Source: Valencia hispanica
Taxonomy: Eukaryota; Chordata; Actinopteri; Cyprinodontiformes; Valenciidae
Reading direction: 5' to 3'
DNA length: 64,000 bases
Assembly (NCBI GenBank): GCA_963556495.2
Contig: OY747709.1
Coordinates: 17,750,900-17,814,899 of the forward strand
Positions 25,359 through 36,130 of the stretch are shown one piece after another. Position 1 is the first letter of the stretch; each line of letters starts with the position of its first letter. Position numbers and translations under genes: made by a program. The notes beneath the pieces are model-generated. The model saw only the letters and a list, made by a program, of their open reading frames with translations, was not told where the DNA came from and did not search any database.

Positions 25359-26795
25359 CGCGAGGCAAAAAAGTATTTGGCAGCCACCGATTGTGGAAGT
25401 TGTCCAACTTAAAAAGATAAGACAGGTCTGTAATTTTCATCATAGATACACTTCAACTGTAAGAGACAGGATGTGAAGAAAATCCAGGAAATCACATTGT
25501 ATGATTTTAAAGAATTTATTTGTATAATGGTGCAGAAAATAAGTATTTGGCCAATAACAGAAGTTAATTTCCATTCTTTGTAAAGTAGCCTTGGTTGGCA
25601 ATGACAGTGATCAAACGTTTCCTGTAGTTCCTTACCCGGTCTGCAGACACTGTAGCTGGCATTTTGGCCCATTATTCCATGCAGATCTTCTCTGGAGCTG
25701 TGATGTTTTAGGGCTGTCGCTGGGCAACACAGACTTTAAACTCCCTCCACAAATTCTCTATTGGATTGAGGTCTAGAGAGTGGCTAGGCAACTCCAGAAC
25801 CTTGAAATGTTTTTTATGAAGGCACTCCTTCATTGCCCGGGCCTTGTGTTTGGAATCATTGTCATGCTGGAAGATTCAGACATGTTTTATCTTCAAGGTT
25901 CTCACTGAGGGAAGGAAGTTTTTGTCCAAAATCTCACAATACATGGCCCCATTCATCCTTTCTTTAATATGGATCAGTCGTCCTGTCCCATTTGTAGAAA
26001 AGCAGCACCAAAGCATGTTTCCACCCCCATGCTTCACAGTGGGTATGGTGTTCTTAGGATGCAACTCAGCATCTTCCCTTTCAAAACACGGCGAGGGGCA
26101 TTTATACCAAAGAGTTCTATTTTGGTCTCATCTGACCACATGACATTCTCTCATTCATCCTCTGGATCATCCAGATGGTCATTGCCAAACTTCAGATGGG
26201 CCTGGACATGTGATGACTTTAGCAGGGAGACTGCAGGATTTTAATCAATGACGACGTAGTGTGTTACTAAAAGTAACCGTTGTTACTGTGATCCCAGCTC
26301 TCTTCAGGTCATTGACTAGTTGCCCTTGTGTTGTTCTGGGCTGTTTCCTCATTGTTCTCAAGATCATGTGTAGCCCACAAGGTTAGATCTTGCATGAAGC
26401 CACAAGTCGAGGGAGATTGTCAGTGACCTCATATTTATTCCATTTTCTAATAATTGCACCAATAGTTGATCTCTTCTTACCAAGCTGTTTGCCTATTGTA
26501 GATTGGCTCATCCCAGTCTTGTGCAGGTGTACAATCTTGTCCCTCATGTCCTTGGACAGCTCTCCTGTCTTGGCCATGGTGGAGGTTGGAGTCTGACTGT
26601 TTGAAGGTGTGGACAGGTGTGTTTTATACAGATAACGAGCTCAAACAGGTGCCATTAATACAGGTAATGAACTGAGGATAGAAGAGCTTCTTAAAGAAGA
26701 AGTAACAGCTCTGTGAGGGCTAGAATCCTTGCTTGTTTTTAGGTGCTAAATACTTATTTTCTGCATTGTACAAATAAATTCACAAAATAAATATT
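25359..26795 (-). mobile_element. Tc1-like DNA transposon, degenerate, right end truncated
   Basis: The element starts at a TA (25357-25358) with 'CGAGGCAAAAAAGTATTTGG'. The inner part of its long terminal repeat ('GCAGAAAATAAGTATTTGG', about 25532) is mirrored near 26750 ('CTAAATACTTATTTTCTGCA'). The minus strand encodes a broken transposase. The N-terminal helix-turn-helix is at 26577-26383 ('[20 protein letters not shown]', '[20 protein letters not shown]'). The catalytic-domain piece at 26064-25876 has '[18 protein letters not shown]' and '[20 protein letters not shown]'. The outer roughly 150 bp of the right terminal repeat are missing where an L2 tail begins. Stops and frameshifts make it inactive. 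Confidence 0.85.
26383..26577 (-). pseudogene. Tc1-like transposase N-terminal fragment
   Basis: A 64-codon open frame gives the first DNA-binding domain of a Tc1-like transposase: '[20 protein letters not shown]' followed by '[20 protein letters not shown]'. The pattern fits a paired-like helix-turn-helix that binds the terminal repeats. The start methionine is conserved for the family. The frame ends early at a stop after '[11 protein letters not shown]', where the second helix-turn-helix should begin. The catalytic DDE region lies downstream in other frames. Not functional. Confidence 0.8.
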
Positions 26796-26941
26796 CAGTT
26801 CAATTCAATTCAGTTTATTTTTATAGCGCCAATTCACAACAGGTGTCATCTCAAGGCACTTAACAAGAAGTCATTTCTATACATTTATACAAACATTCCA
26901 ATCAGTTAAAACGTTTCCTATTTAAGGAATCCCAGCAGATT
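26796..26941 (-). mobile_element. L2-type LINE 3'-UTR fragment
   Basis: The segment matches the reverse complement of 5262-5410: 'CAATTCAGTTTATTTTTATA', 'CATCTCAAGGCACTTAACAA', and 'GGAATCCCAGCAGATTG'. It stops abruptly at 26941, where the RTE 3' tail begins, and does not resume after the RTE, so it is 5'-truncated. Confidence 0.85.
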
Positions 26942-27381
26942 GCGTCCATCCATCTTCCGTTTATCTGGGGTCGGGTCCCAGGGGCAGCAGCTTAAGCAAA
27001 GAGACCCAGACATCTCTCTCCCCAGCCACTTGGGCCAGCTCCTCGGGAGGAATCCCAAGGCGTTCCCAGGCCAGCCGAGAAACATAGTCTCTCCAGTATG
27101 TCCTGGGTCTCCCTCTGGACCTCCTCCCGGTGGGACGTGCCCAGAACACCTCACCAGGGAGGCCTCCAGGACGCATCCTGACCAGATGCCCGAGCAACCT
27201 CAACTGACTCCTCTTGATGTGGAGGAGCAGCAGCTCTACTCTGAGCCCCCGCCGGATGACTGAGCTTTTCACCTTATCTCTAAGGGATAGCCCAGACACT
27301 CTGCGGAGGAAACTCATTTCAGCTGCTTGTATCTGTAATCTCGTTCTTTCGGTTATCACCCAGAGTTTGGGACCATAGATG
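26942..27381 (-). pseudogene. RTE-clade LINE, C-terminal part of ORF2
   Basis: A minus-strand frame of about 132 codons (27359-26961) encodes the C-terminal tail of a fish RTE (Rex3-like) ORF2. Blocks are 'RLQIQAAEMSFLRRVSGLSL', 'LLLLHIKRSQLRLLGHLVRM', 'RPTGRRSRGRPRTYWRDYVS', and 'RLAWERLGIPPEELAQVAGE', ending about 20 residues later. It is followed by a short 3' UTR ending in an ATGGATGGACGC tail at 26942. This is the downstream half of the element whose RT core lies at 29787-30463. The two halves are separated by an LTR that itself contains a Tc1 element. Frame intact here; the element as a whole is dead. Confidence 0.9.
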
Positions 27382-28000
27382 TGTCATGTTTAGTGGATTG
27401 AGGACCCAAATGCAGCCAAGTAAAAGAACAATGATTTAATTATAACAAATAACCAGGAACGTGAACTTACATAACTCCGGAAGACCAGAAAATGTTTTGG
27501 TGGGGAACAGGAACCAAACACAGGAATGTTAGACAACGAACTATCCAGTTGTGACTGACAGAGAAGAGCTTAAATATACTGAGGAGAAGTGGAAAGTGAC
27601 AGTGAGAAGACCAGGAGCTAATTAGCGGTTGCAGGTGGGAGGGAAAGCACAGGTGGAAACAATCAGTGACTGGGAAGGGAGGCAAAATGGCAAGAGGAAA
27701 CAGATAGGATGGCTAAGAAACAAGGAACGACAACACAGAGAAGAAATCCTAAATAAGAACAAACCTAGGAGTAACTAAAGAGACGATACATAAGAAGGGA
27801 TCGAGGGAGAACTCAAGAGCACGAGGGAGGAGAAAACAGAACTGAAGAAAATAAACATATAATGAATGGATTCTAAAGAAGAATACCAATTAATGAAATA
27901 TAAAAGAACTAACGGGGACAAACAATGAAAAGAAGAAAAGTAAAATAAAAGATTAAACAGGGAAACAGGTGAGAATGTCTAAAGATATCCAGTGAACATA

Positions 28001-28290
28001 CACTCAACAAAAATATAAACGCAACACCTTTGTTTCTGCTTCCATTTTTCGTGAGATGGACTTAAAGATCTAAAATTCATTCCAGATACACAATATTACC
28101 ATTTCTCTCAAACATTGTTCACAAATCAGTCTAAATGTGTGATAGTGAGCACTTCTGCTTTGCTGAGATAATCCATCCCACCTCACAGGTGTGCCACATC
28201 AAGATGCTGATCTGACATCATGATTAGTGCACAGGTGTACCTTATACTGCCCACAGTAAAATGCCACCCTGGAATGTGCAGTTTTTTGCT
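28001..28290 (+). repeat. Left terminal inverted repeat of the Tc1 element
   Basis: It reads 'CACTCAACAAAAATATAAAC' from the end and continues to 'TGGAATGTGCAGTTTT'. It pairs with 29347-29631. Shared blocks such as 'CAGGTGTGCCACATCAAGAT' and 'GGTGTACCTTATACTGCCCA' are present on both sides. Confidence 0.93.
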
Positions 28291-28370
28291 TTATTGGGGG
28301 TCTGGGGACTCAGAACCGGTCAGTGTCTGGTGTGACCACCATTTGCCTCATGCAGTGCAACACATCTTCT

Positions 28371-29333
28371 TCACATAGAGTTTATCAGATTGTCAATTGT
28401 GGCCTGTGGAATGTTGGTCCACTCCTCTTCAATGGCTGTGCAAAGTTGTTGGATATTAGTGGGAACTGGTACACACTGTCGTATACGCCGGTCAAGCACA
28501 TCCCAAACATGCTCAATGGGTGACATGTCCGGTGAGTATGCTGGCCATGCAAGAACTGGGAAATTTTCAGCTTCCAAGAATTGTGTACAGATCCTTGCAA
28601 CATGGGGCCGTGCATTATCTTGCTGAAACATGAGGTGATGTTCATGGATGAATGGCACAACAATGGGCCTCAGGATCTCATCATGGTATCTCTGTGCATT
28701 CAAAATGCCATCAATAAAATGCACCTGTGTTCTTCGTCCATAACAGATGCCTGCCCATACCATAACCCCACGACCACCATGGGCCACTCGATCCACAACA
28801 TTGACATCAGCAAAGCGCTCACCCACACGACGCCACACACGCTGTCTGCCATCTGCCCTGAACAATGTAAACCGAGATTCATCCGTGAAGAGAACACCTC
28901 TCCAACGTGCCAGACGCCATCGAATGTGAGCATTTGCCCACTCAAGTCTGTTACGGCGACGAGCTGGAGTCAGGTCAAGACCCTGATGAGGACGACGAGC
29001 ATACAGTTGAGCTTCCCTGAGACGGTTTCTGACAGTTTGTGCAGAAATTGTTTGGTTATGCAAACCAATTGTTCCAGCAGCTGTCTGAGTGGCTGGTCTC
29101 AGACGATCTTGGAGGTGAACCTGCTGGATGTGGAGGTCCTGGGCTGGTGTGGTTACACGTGGTCTGCGGTTGTGAGGCCGGTTGGATGTACTGCCATATT
29201 CTCTGAAACGCCTTTGGAGACGGCTTATGGTGGAGAAATGAACATTAAATGCACGAGCAACATATCTGGTTGACATTCCTGCTGTCAGCATGCCAATTGC
29301 ACGCTCCCTCAATGCTTGTGGCATCTGTGGCAT
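28371..29333 (-). CDS. Tc1/mariner transposase (DD34E), premature late stop
   Basis: The enzyme would bind the terminal repeats and catalyse cut-and-paste transposition into TA sites in the nucleus. The family ATG is at 29333 ('MPQMPQALRERAIGML'); the open frame extends only 5 codons upstream without another ATG. The frame is 320 residues long. Two N-terminal helix-turn-helix regions ('GMSTRYVARAFNVHFSTISR', about residues 18-40, and a second around 70-115) flank a 'NRRPRVTT' hook. The DDE triad is complete: D in 'LFTDESRF', D in 'FQQDNARPH', and E in 'SPDMSPIEHVWD', with 34 residues between the second D and E. A TGA after 'NLINSM' cuts off about 19 codons that continue in frame ('RRCVALHEANGGHTRH') before the next stop. 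TGA could come from CGA by a CpG transition. Activity is uncertain. Confidence 0.93.
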   Translation of the reverse strand: MPQMPQALRERAIGMLTAGMSTRYVARAFNVHFSTISRLQRRFREYGSTSNRPHNRRPRVTTPAQDLHIQQVHLQDRLRPATQTAAGTIGLHNQTISAQTVRNRLREAQLYARRPHQGLDLTPARRRNRLEWANAHIRWRLARWRGVLFTDESRFTLFRADGRQRVWRRVGERFADVNVVDRVAHGGRGVMVWAGICYGRRTQVHFIDGILNAQRYHDEILRPIVVPFIHEHHLMFQQDNARPHVARICTQFLEAENFPVLAWPAYSPDMSPIEHVWDVLDRRIRQCVPVPTNIQQLCTAIEEEWTNIPQATIDNLINSM

Positions 29334-29346
29334 TTTGCTGTGAGAC

Positions 29347-29631
29347 AAAACTGCACATTCCAGGGTGGCCTTTTATTGTGGGCAGTATAAGGTACACCTG
29401 TGCACTTATCATGATGTCAGATCAGCATCTTGATGTGGCACACCTGTGAGGTGGGATGGATTATCTCAGCAAAGCAGAAGTGCTCACTATCACACATTTA
29501 GACTGATTTGTGAACAATGTTTGAGAGAAATGGTAATATTGTGTATCTGGAATGAATTTTAGATCTTTAAGTCCATCTCATGAAAAATGGGAGCAGAAAC
29601 AAAGGTGTTGCGTTTATATTTTTGTTGAGTG
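29347..29631 (-). repeat. Right terminal inverted repeat of the Tc1 element
   Basis: This is the inverted partner of 28001-28290, ending 'TATATTTTTGTTGAGTG' before the TA target site. The transposase ATG lies just inside it. Confidence 0.93.
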
Positions 29632-29786
29632 TATAAAAGGAAGACAGAGACAAAAACTAACACTAAGGACCTAAAGTATAATTTAACAGAAGCTAACACC
29701 AAGAAATAAACTAAAATGATAAGATAAACTGAATAAGAAAAGAACTAACTAAAACTCAAAACACAAAGGTCTAAGAACTATGAGAA

Positions 29787-30463
29787 GATAAGGGAGGAAC
29801 GAAGATCGACCAGCAAATCGAGAAAAGCGAAGCTTTCTCTTCACCACGACAGACTGGTACAGCGCCCGCATAACTGCAGTTGCCCTACCAATTCGTCTAT
29901 TGAGCTCCCTCTCCATTTTTCCCATTTAAACTCCTCCCCTTGGGGAAGGACCTCATCCCCGACCCGGAGGAGGCACCCTACCCTTTTCCGGCTCAAGACC
30001 ATGGTCTCGGATTTGGAGGTGATGATTCTCTCACCCCAGCCACTTCACACTCGCCTGCAAACCGCTCCAGCGAAAGCTGTAGATCACATTCCGATGAAGC
30101 CAACAGGACCACATCATCTACAAAAAGCAGAGACCCGATCCTGAGGCCACCGAAATGGATCCCCTCAACACCTTGGCTGCGCCTAGAAATCCTGTCCATA
30201 AAAGTTATGAACAGGATTGGTGACAAAGGGCAACCTTGGTGGAGTCCAACTCTCACCGGATAGGAGCCCGACTTACTGCAGGCAATGCGAACCAAACTCT
30301 GGCACTGGTCGTACAGGGACCTAACAACCCGTATCAAGGGACCCAGTATCTCATACTCTTGGAGTACCCCCCACAGGACTCCCTGAGGGACACGGTCGAA
30401 CGCCTTCTCCAAGTCCACGAAACACATGTAGACCGGTTGGGCGAACTCCCACGTACCCTCCAG
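29787..30463 (-). pseudogene. RTE-clade LINE, reverse transcriptase core
   Basis: Read on the minus strand from about 30463. 'LLEGTWEFAQPVYMCFVDLE' and 'KAFDRVPQGVLWGVLQEYEI' give the palm region with the first catalytic Asp. Then come 'RIACSKSGSYPVRVGLHQGC' and 'PLSPILFITFMDRISRRSQG', and 'LRIGSLLFVDDVVLLASSEC', where the active-site box reads FVDD instead of the usual FADD. It continues in other frames with 'GKMERELNRRIGRATAVMRA', 'LYQSVVVKRKL' and 'SIFVPPL', where the LTR interrupts. The 3' part resumes at 27381. A deletion or frameshift near 29985 removes the usual thumb segment. The endonuclease is missing. Family resembles Rex3 of fishes. Confidence 0.9.
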
Positions 30464-31075
30464 GAGAAGCAGCCAAAAGGAACATGGTAACCCTGGAGGA
30501 GCTGCAAAGATCCACAGGTCATGTAGGAGAATCTGTTGACAGAGCATGTATTAGTCAGGCACTCCACAAATCAGTTTGTTTTTACAAATGAGAGAGAGAG
30601 AAATAAAGCTCTTTAAGGGAAACTGTAATGTGCAATGAATGTGGAAGAAGTTGCTCTGGTCAGATAAGAGCAAAATGAAACACTGGCTGAACAATTGTCG
30701 ATGAAACCCTGCTCAAAGCGTTAAAATAAATAAGTCTGTGGCAGAGGTTCACCTTCCAGCATGATGATAGTAAACAGACAGTAAGAGCTACAATGAAGTG
30801 ATTTAGATAAAAGTATATGCCAAATCAATGTCCATTTCTCATTAAAATAGAGTGGGTGGACTTGGAAATTGATGTTCCAAGGCTCGCTATATCCAATAGA
30901 CTGAGTTTTAGGTATTTTGCAACACAGGATTTGACAAAATTATTGTTTTCAGGTTTTTATTCATAAAACAATGTAGAAAACCATCTATCCTTTTATTTTC
31001 TCTTCACAAATATGCTACTTTGTTGTATTGCTTTTAATTAAAATTATAATAAAATCAGCTGAAGTTTCTGCTTAA
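30464..31075 (+). mobile_element. Tc1-like transposase remnant, 5'-truncated
   Basis: Starting exactly where the RTE sequence stops, the plus strand follows a Tc1 transposase: 'AGAAGCAGCCAAAAGGAACA', 'GGAGGAGCTGCAAAGATCCA', 'GCACTCCACAAATCAG' and 'GCTCTGGTCAGATAAGAGCA' (the first catalytic D region, now with a stop). Then come 'GTTCACCTTCCAGCATGATG' and a decayed right terminal repeat to about 31075. The N-terminal DNA-binding part and left terminal repeat are absent. Several indels. The abrupt RTE/Tc1 junction means the RTE was 5'-truncated against it or inserted into it. Confidence 0.78.
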
Positions 31076-32544
31076 ATGACACATAAAGTTAGCCAAAAAT
31101 TTGAAAATCTGTTTGAAGCACTGCTTTTATTCACACAATAAAGTCAATGCAACCAGTGCATACCTTCTTTTAAGGAGTCATTGGTTGAACATTGAACTCT
31201 TGCCCAAGATGTTGTTTGTCAAATTGCGCTGGCATCTGAATAATTTAAAAGGTCAGGCAGATAAGGCAAAAGGCCTTTTTTGTGAACTGTGCAAAGATGC
31301 ACAAACACACGCTCAACTTGAAGACACATAATCAGGTGCACCTTGATGTACTACTGTTAGCTGACTCTCAATTTATTGAACTAAGGTGAGTTTTCATTTG
31401 CATCCCAATTTGACCCAAACACCTCTTACAGAGCTCATGGTACTTTTATTGCTCCCCAGTTAGCAATCACTCAGTTATCGTTGAGTACTATGAATGTCAA
31501 TGGTCTTTCTCTTCAGTTAACTCAACTTCAGCTTACACTGGTCTACATTTTCTCAGAATGCCCCTTGGCAAACACCAGCTATTGTGCCTGAATGGATTAT
31601 TTTAAATGCAGGTGCATGGAACTGTGAATCCTTCCAGCTGAAAAAGCAGGAGTCACCTTTTCCCACTCCGATGCAACTTGTCACAATGATGTATCTCATT
31701 CAAGTTGATTCTGGCAGCTGCTGGTGGGGCCAAAGTTCCAGCGTCTCCACAACCCAGATTTTGTGCAAACGTTTGGTTTTTGACGTCTTGCAGTGTTGTT
31801 TTAGGAATGGTGCTGCTTGTTGATTATACCATAAAACTGATTTTCCATTTTGTTATCTACTTCTAACAACCTGACTTCAATCCTGGAGTGCAGCACATTT
31901 TGAAAATCAGTCATCCCTCTGAACCCAAGGTACCTTTAAAGTCCAACAATCCATCTCAAAATGTGGAGTCTGCAGGGTTCTGTGGTATTTTCAACATCAC
32001 ATAATAGAAGTGGAGATGATACACCAAATGTGTCTTTTTGTTGATTTTTCAGCAAAACAGCGTTTTGACTTCAACATCAACAGAACCAAAGAACCTCCTG
32101 CTAGCTTGCCTCCCAAGTAAGGCTGCTGTGGACCACACAACACATGTTCAGCCTTATCTGATTGCCCTCTGTTTGCTGCTGTTATCTTTAGCTGGACAAC
32201 TACCAGAGGTTTGTAGAATGATTGCTAGATAAGAAAGCAGGTTTCAAATGCAATGGATACAGGGTCCAGCAGTGTTCTGTATTGCAATCCAAATTTGCAG
32301 CTATATACAATATAAATGTAACAACAATAGCAGATTTTGTAGAAAAATACATAGTAAACAGGTGAGGCTAACTGGCAACCTAATTATTATGGAAATCTCC
32401 CTGTAGACAGAAATCAGCCTCCCTGTTTGAATAACTAAAATAAACGATCTACTAAAACAGGGTATGCTAATATTATACTTTACTTTGCTAAATCCATTTG
32501 TAAAGAGGAGATCAATAATTAACTAACTCCATCCTCCAAGATAT
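31076..32544. other. Unassigned noncoding DNA
   Basis: No gene or repeat recognised. Open frames at 31101-31331 and 31584-31823 are short and lack domain features. Confidence 0.4.
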
Positions 32545-32915
32545 GAATACTTTTTGGCCACAGAGTAGGGTTTATCAGAGACTACCTCCAGAGTTTGGGA
32601 ATTGAGAATTATCTGGTGGAAGTTCTAAATCATACTAAACACTTATGGGGTCAGCCAGAGTGACCAACTGAACCACACTGACTGACTTGCAACAAATGCT
32701 AGTTGAAGAATGGGATACCATCCCACAACAGTGTGTGACCAAGTTGGTGACCAGCATAAGAAGGAGGAGACAAGCTCTGAGGCCTCTGTTTGTTAAATGA
32801 ATTAAGTGTTTGTTTGCAATAATGCCATCTTTCTTTGAACTCATTCAATCCAATGAACAACGAGAAAGAAGAGCCAATAGCGGAGCCAGCTGTTTGGCAT
32901 GACATGGCAAGTTTC
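32545..32915 (+). mobile_element. Tc1-like transposase C-terminal end
   Basis: A plus-strand frame gives a degraded transposase C-terminus. The translation includes 'LQQMLVEEWDTIPQQCVTKL' and 'VTSIRRRRQALRPLFVK' followed by a stop at about 32800. Downstream sequence ('CAATCCAATGAACAACGAGA') looks like a decayed right terminal repeat. The catalytic region upstream is not recognisable. This differs from the other Tc1 remnants here and probably represents a separate subfamily. Confidence 0.7.
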
Positions 32916-33794
32916 TTTGAGTGCAACCCACACACTCAACCCTGTTCCTCAGCCCACAAACACATTCTCTGACACAAATGTCTTATGTTGGTAAAAACAC
33001 ACAATTTTTTCTCAAGGAGTGTTATAGACAAATTAATGTGATTTCAATTTCAACCAAAATGCTTGTGGTTATGTTTGTTTTTCCAAAATCATGCAGATCT
33101 AATTCACTGTTGGAATAATATCTTTAGAGAATTAGATATTGGGAGAACCATGTTATCACTTGTGGGGGGGGCATTCCAAGGAAAACCCATAGTTGTTGTA
33201 TAGTCCCAGTCGGCCCTTAGAAAATGGTGAACAGTGGACCACAACCACCCGTGATTAGCTGAAAACACTTAAGTCCCCATCTAAAAATGCTAATAAGTGC
33301 CTATTTTAATAGTTCCAACACCAAATGCACCTTAATATGCATTAATATGCACAGTGGGAAACCACACAAGGTGCTTTGCAAACACCAGCCAATAAATGTG
33401 AAGTAGCATTGGACCTAGGTAATTTAGCTGCTCAAGATGCATTTTCTTACAAATAGGAGTTATTTTTTACAGAAAAACGCTTGTCATCACTATCCTACAT
33501 GAGTAACTTCCTTTCATTTTCCTTGACCTATCTCATAAAAGTATTTATCCATTTTTATTCTCATTCTTTCATTAAAATAGCTATACCAGAACCACTAATA
33601 GTGTTGTTTTTATTAACAGAAACAAATGATAAACCTTTTTATATTTAACATTGATCCAATACTTCAGTTTCAATTCCTCCTTTGATATTTTCAAATTCAA
33701 CCATGCATAAATGCCTTATCATATGGTTGACTGCAGAGACCCTGAGCTGCAGGCTTTCCTTCAGGAAAGTATGGATATTTTTTATCTTCATATA
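32916..33794. other. Unassigned noncoding DNA
   Basis: Nothing recognised. It includes a short G-run (33163-33170). Confidence 0.35.
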
Positions 33795-33918
33795 CATTTT
33801 CTCCCTGTGATGGACTGGCGACCTGTCCAGGGTGTACCCTGCCTTTCGCCCCGTGACTGCTGGAGATAGGCACCAGCACATAGGATGGACGGGTACAGAA
33901 AAATGATGGATGGATACA
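33795..33918 (+). mobile_element. Dispersed fish repeat 3' end with (GGAT)n tail
   Basis: The blocks 'GATGGACTGGCGACCTGTCC', 'AGGGTGTACCCTGCCTTTCG', and 'TGGAGATAGGCACCAGCAC', then an ATGGATGGAT tail, form the 3' end of a very common teleost interspersed repeat, probably a LINE tail. Only the terminal 120 bp are present. Confidence 0.75.
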
Positions 33919-34877
33919 TTTTCTCTATCCTGTTCACTTCTTTTCATTGCAGGAATAGGTGCACCTTATGTAAGGCTTTGCTGAAGAACCAGTTGGCACA
34001 GTGACATGACACAGCAGTTTGTTAAAGTTGGGGAACTCATGCAAAACACAATACTGTATATGTCTTTTTAAATTTGGCATCTGGGAGATGATGGTTTCCA
34101 AATCTCCCTCAATATATGAGCCAACAAATTCAATGGCGCAATTACTTACCCACAGAGTACTGTTCATATCCTTTTTTGGCTTTACTTTTCAGCATGGAAA
34201 TCCTAAAAGACAGCTCCTTCTGCTGGCCAGTGTCAGGCCTGCACAAAGACCCTGTCCATCTCTCTTCAGGTCTTTTCAGTCAGTTTGTCCTGTGTCTCCC
34301 TGCACGCCTTCCTCTCTGCTTCTACTCGGGTCCCCTCTAGCAGAGGCAGGTGCACTTGTGGGGCTTTGGAGGATTTTTTGCCAGGAGCTTGAATGAAGGC
34401 TTTATATGCTTGCTTTCAATGTGGCTCCTGTTCCCCCCTGTGTTATCTTAGGAAAGGCACTATCATCTCTGTTATGATCTACATCCCTCCATTTGTGGCT
34501 TCTTGCCAGTCAGATGAGACCGGCTCACAAAGACCTCCAGGGGGGGTTACAATCATCCGTTTCAATCAGGCGTGTGAATCCCCCAATGTACCCTTGCAAA
34601 CACACACAAACAGAAAAAACACACACACTCCACCGTGAGGGAAACTGCATGTTAACTTCAACACAGCCAAGCTACAGAAACAGAAAACAGGACAGGCGAA
34701 GGTGTCTGACACTGCAGCTTTTAGCAGAGTTGCTGTAGAATTAAGTCGGTGAGTTGCGAGGACAGAAAAATGAGTCAGCCCAGTCTGTCATTATCACTGT
34801 TCTAGCTTGACACCTTGGCCGTTATAAACCCTGAAATGAGGATTAGCTCTTTAAAAGTCTAGTGCATTTTTTTCCCC
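33919..34877. other. Unassigned noncoding DNA
   Basis: Nothing recognised. Overlapping open frames at 34019-34396 and 34116-34340 have no domain signature. CA-rich runs occur at 34597-34630. Confidence 0.35.
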
Positions 34878-34987
34878 TCAAAACTAAACTGTTATGCAAC
34901 CAGCACCTATTGCTATGCAACAGAGATCCAACCTATTTTCAGCTTATGAAAGCTTTTACATTTGCTTCTCTAAACATTTAGTGTGCA
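34878..34987 (+). repeat. Duplicated segment A, copy 1
   Basis: By eye this 110-bp segment is identical to 36131-36240. It contains two ATGCAAC motifs 22 bp apart ('GTTATGCAAC' and 'GCTATGCAAC'), which resemble C/EBP or octamer-like sites. It has no coding potential and belongs to no family I recognise. Confidence 0.9.
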
Positions 34988-36130
34988 TGATACAATGAAC
35001 TGAACATAATCAGTTAGCTGGAAATTGTTGGATGCTCAGAATCAGTAACCCGTTTAATTGCTTAATAACATTGCATAACACTCGTAACAAGCTATGTGGT
35101 GTGAGGTTAAGAATAACATGATGTTGGATTTTTTTCTCTGTAATGCTCTTTCATTCAAACTTTACACTTAGTATTGGTCTAAAGCTTCATTGTGTTGCTT
35201 ATACTGTTTTGCTTAGTCTCACCTCTGCACTTCTTTCACAACATAATTAGAGATCCTTCTGAATTTCCCTTGTGTCTATTGACCTCAGCAATTTGCTGGC
35301 ATTGGTCATTTGTGTAAACACTGCTGACTAAACCCATGGTCCTCAGGGTTAGGAAGTCACAAACTATGTATATTTTATATTTGATGCTAGAAGAAAATGG
35401 GTGGTAGTTGACCATAAAGGAAGACCATATATCACCTTAAAAAATCTTAAATGAAAGATGTGCTGGATTCTTGTTTAATTTTCAAGTTTATCAATGTAAG
35501 AGTGGGAAGGATACAACAAGATTGTTGTAATCAGTAAATGAGTAAATTTTTGGTTTAAAAAAAAAGTGTCAATATCTGTACTGTAAAACATTGAACTATG
35601 AGTCAAAAAACAAAGGAAATATTTTCCATTTCATTTTCTTTTGTGAGATTTTGATGTTTTGCTCTCAGGAGAGTTTTTAGTACTGAGTCAGTTTTATTTT
35701 ATTCTAAGGTAGTGGTACTATACACAAACGTCCTCTGTAAGGTGTAAGACTGTTTAAACTTTTGAACTGTCTTGGTCTCTATAACAGGTCTCTGTTTCTG
35801 AGATGCATCGCATAACATTAAATTTTGTGTTTAAACCTTCTGAATGAAAAATGGATAAAATATACATCACTCTTTTCACATCATTCTTTTCACACTTTAG
35901 TAATCTGCAGTACAAGCATTTCAGTTTTAGTAAAGGCCTTAAAGATTTGCTTAGATACATACAAACAGCTGAGGAACAAGTGATCAACTAAGGAATCATC
36001 ATTTTTTTAAATATTCCCAAGCAACCAGTACATAATTATTAGTCAATGATTAACTAGTACCAAGCTGATAATCTGTTTTGTTTTTATTAGACTAACCAAG
36101 TTAGACCCGCTTTATCTCAGACTCAGACCA
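34988..36130. other. Unassigned AT-rich noncoding DNA
   Basis: No recognised gene or repeat. Confidence 0.35.

Larger units (their letters stand above)
28001..29631 (-). mobile_element. Tc1-like transposon, near-intact, 1631 bp with ~285-bp TIRs
   Basis: The element is bounded by TA dinucleotides (27999-28000 and 29632-29633). Both ends read 'CACTCAACAAAAATATAAAC' inwards. The inverted repeats run about 285 bp (28001-28290 and 29347-29631) with few mismatches, much longer than the 20-50 bp of minimal Tc1 elements. One transposase gene lies between them on the minus strand. Long, well-matched repeats and an almost open transposase make this the youngest-looking coding element in the window. 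It sits inside a solo LTR, itself inside an RTE LINE. The sequence closely resembles a Tc1 family that I know as common across fishes; that identification is from memory. Confidence 0.95.
27382..29786 (-). mobile_element. Solo LTR (Gypsy-like) split by a Tc1 transposon
   Basis: The LTR lies inside the RTE LINE. Excluding the Tc1 it is about 770 bp. On the minus strand the 3' end is 'CCACTAAACATGACA' (27382). The TATA-like 'CAGTATATTTAAGC' is at about 27570, and ATTAAATCATTG (poly(A) signal) at about 27430. The LTR at 17679-18167 has the same order. The RTE frame on each side joins as '...VPPL' and 'YGPKLWV' if the block is removed. Flanks are GATG (27378-27381) and GATA (29787-29790), a 4-bp duplication with one mismatch. 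The 5' boundary (29786) rests on this continuity; its end is AA rather than CA on the plus strand. Confidence 0.65.

Noticed and set aside
28581..29273. 230-codon plus-strand open frame
   Set aside because: It is the antisense shadow of the Tc1 transposase; its translation has no family motifs.
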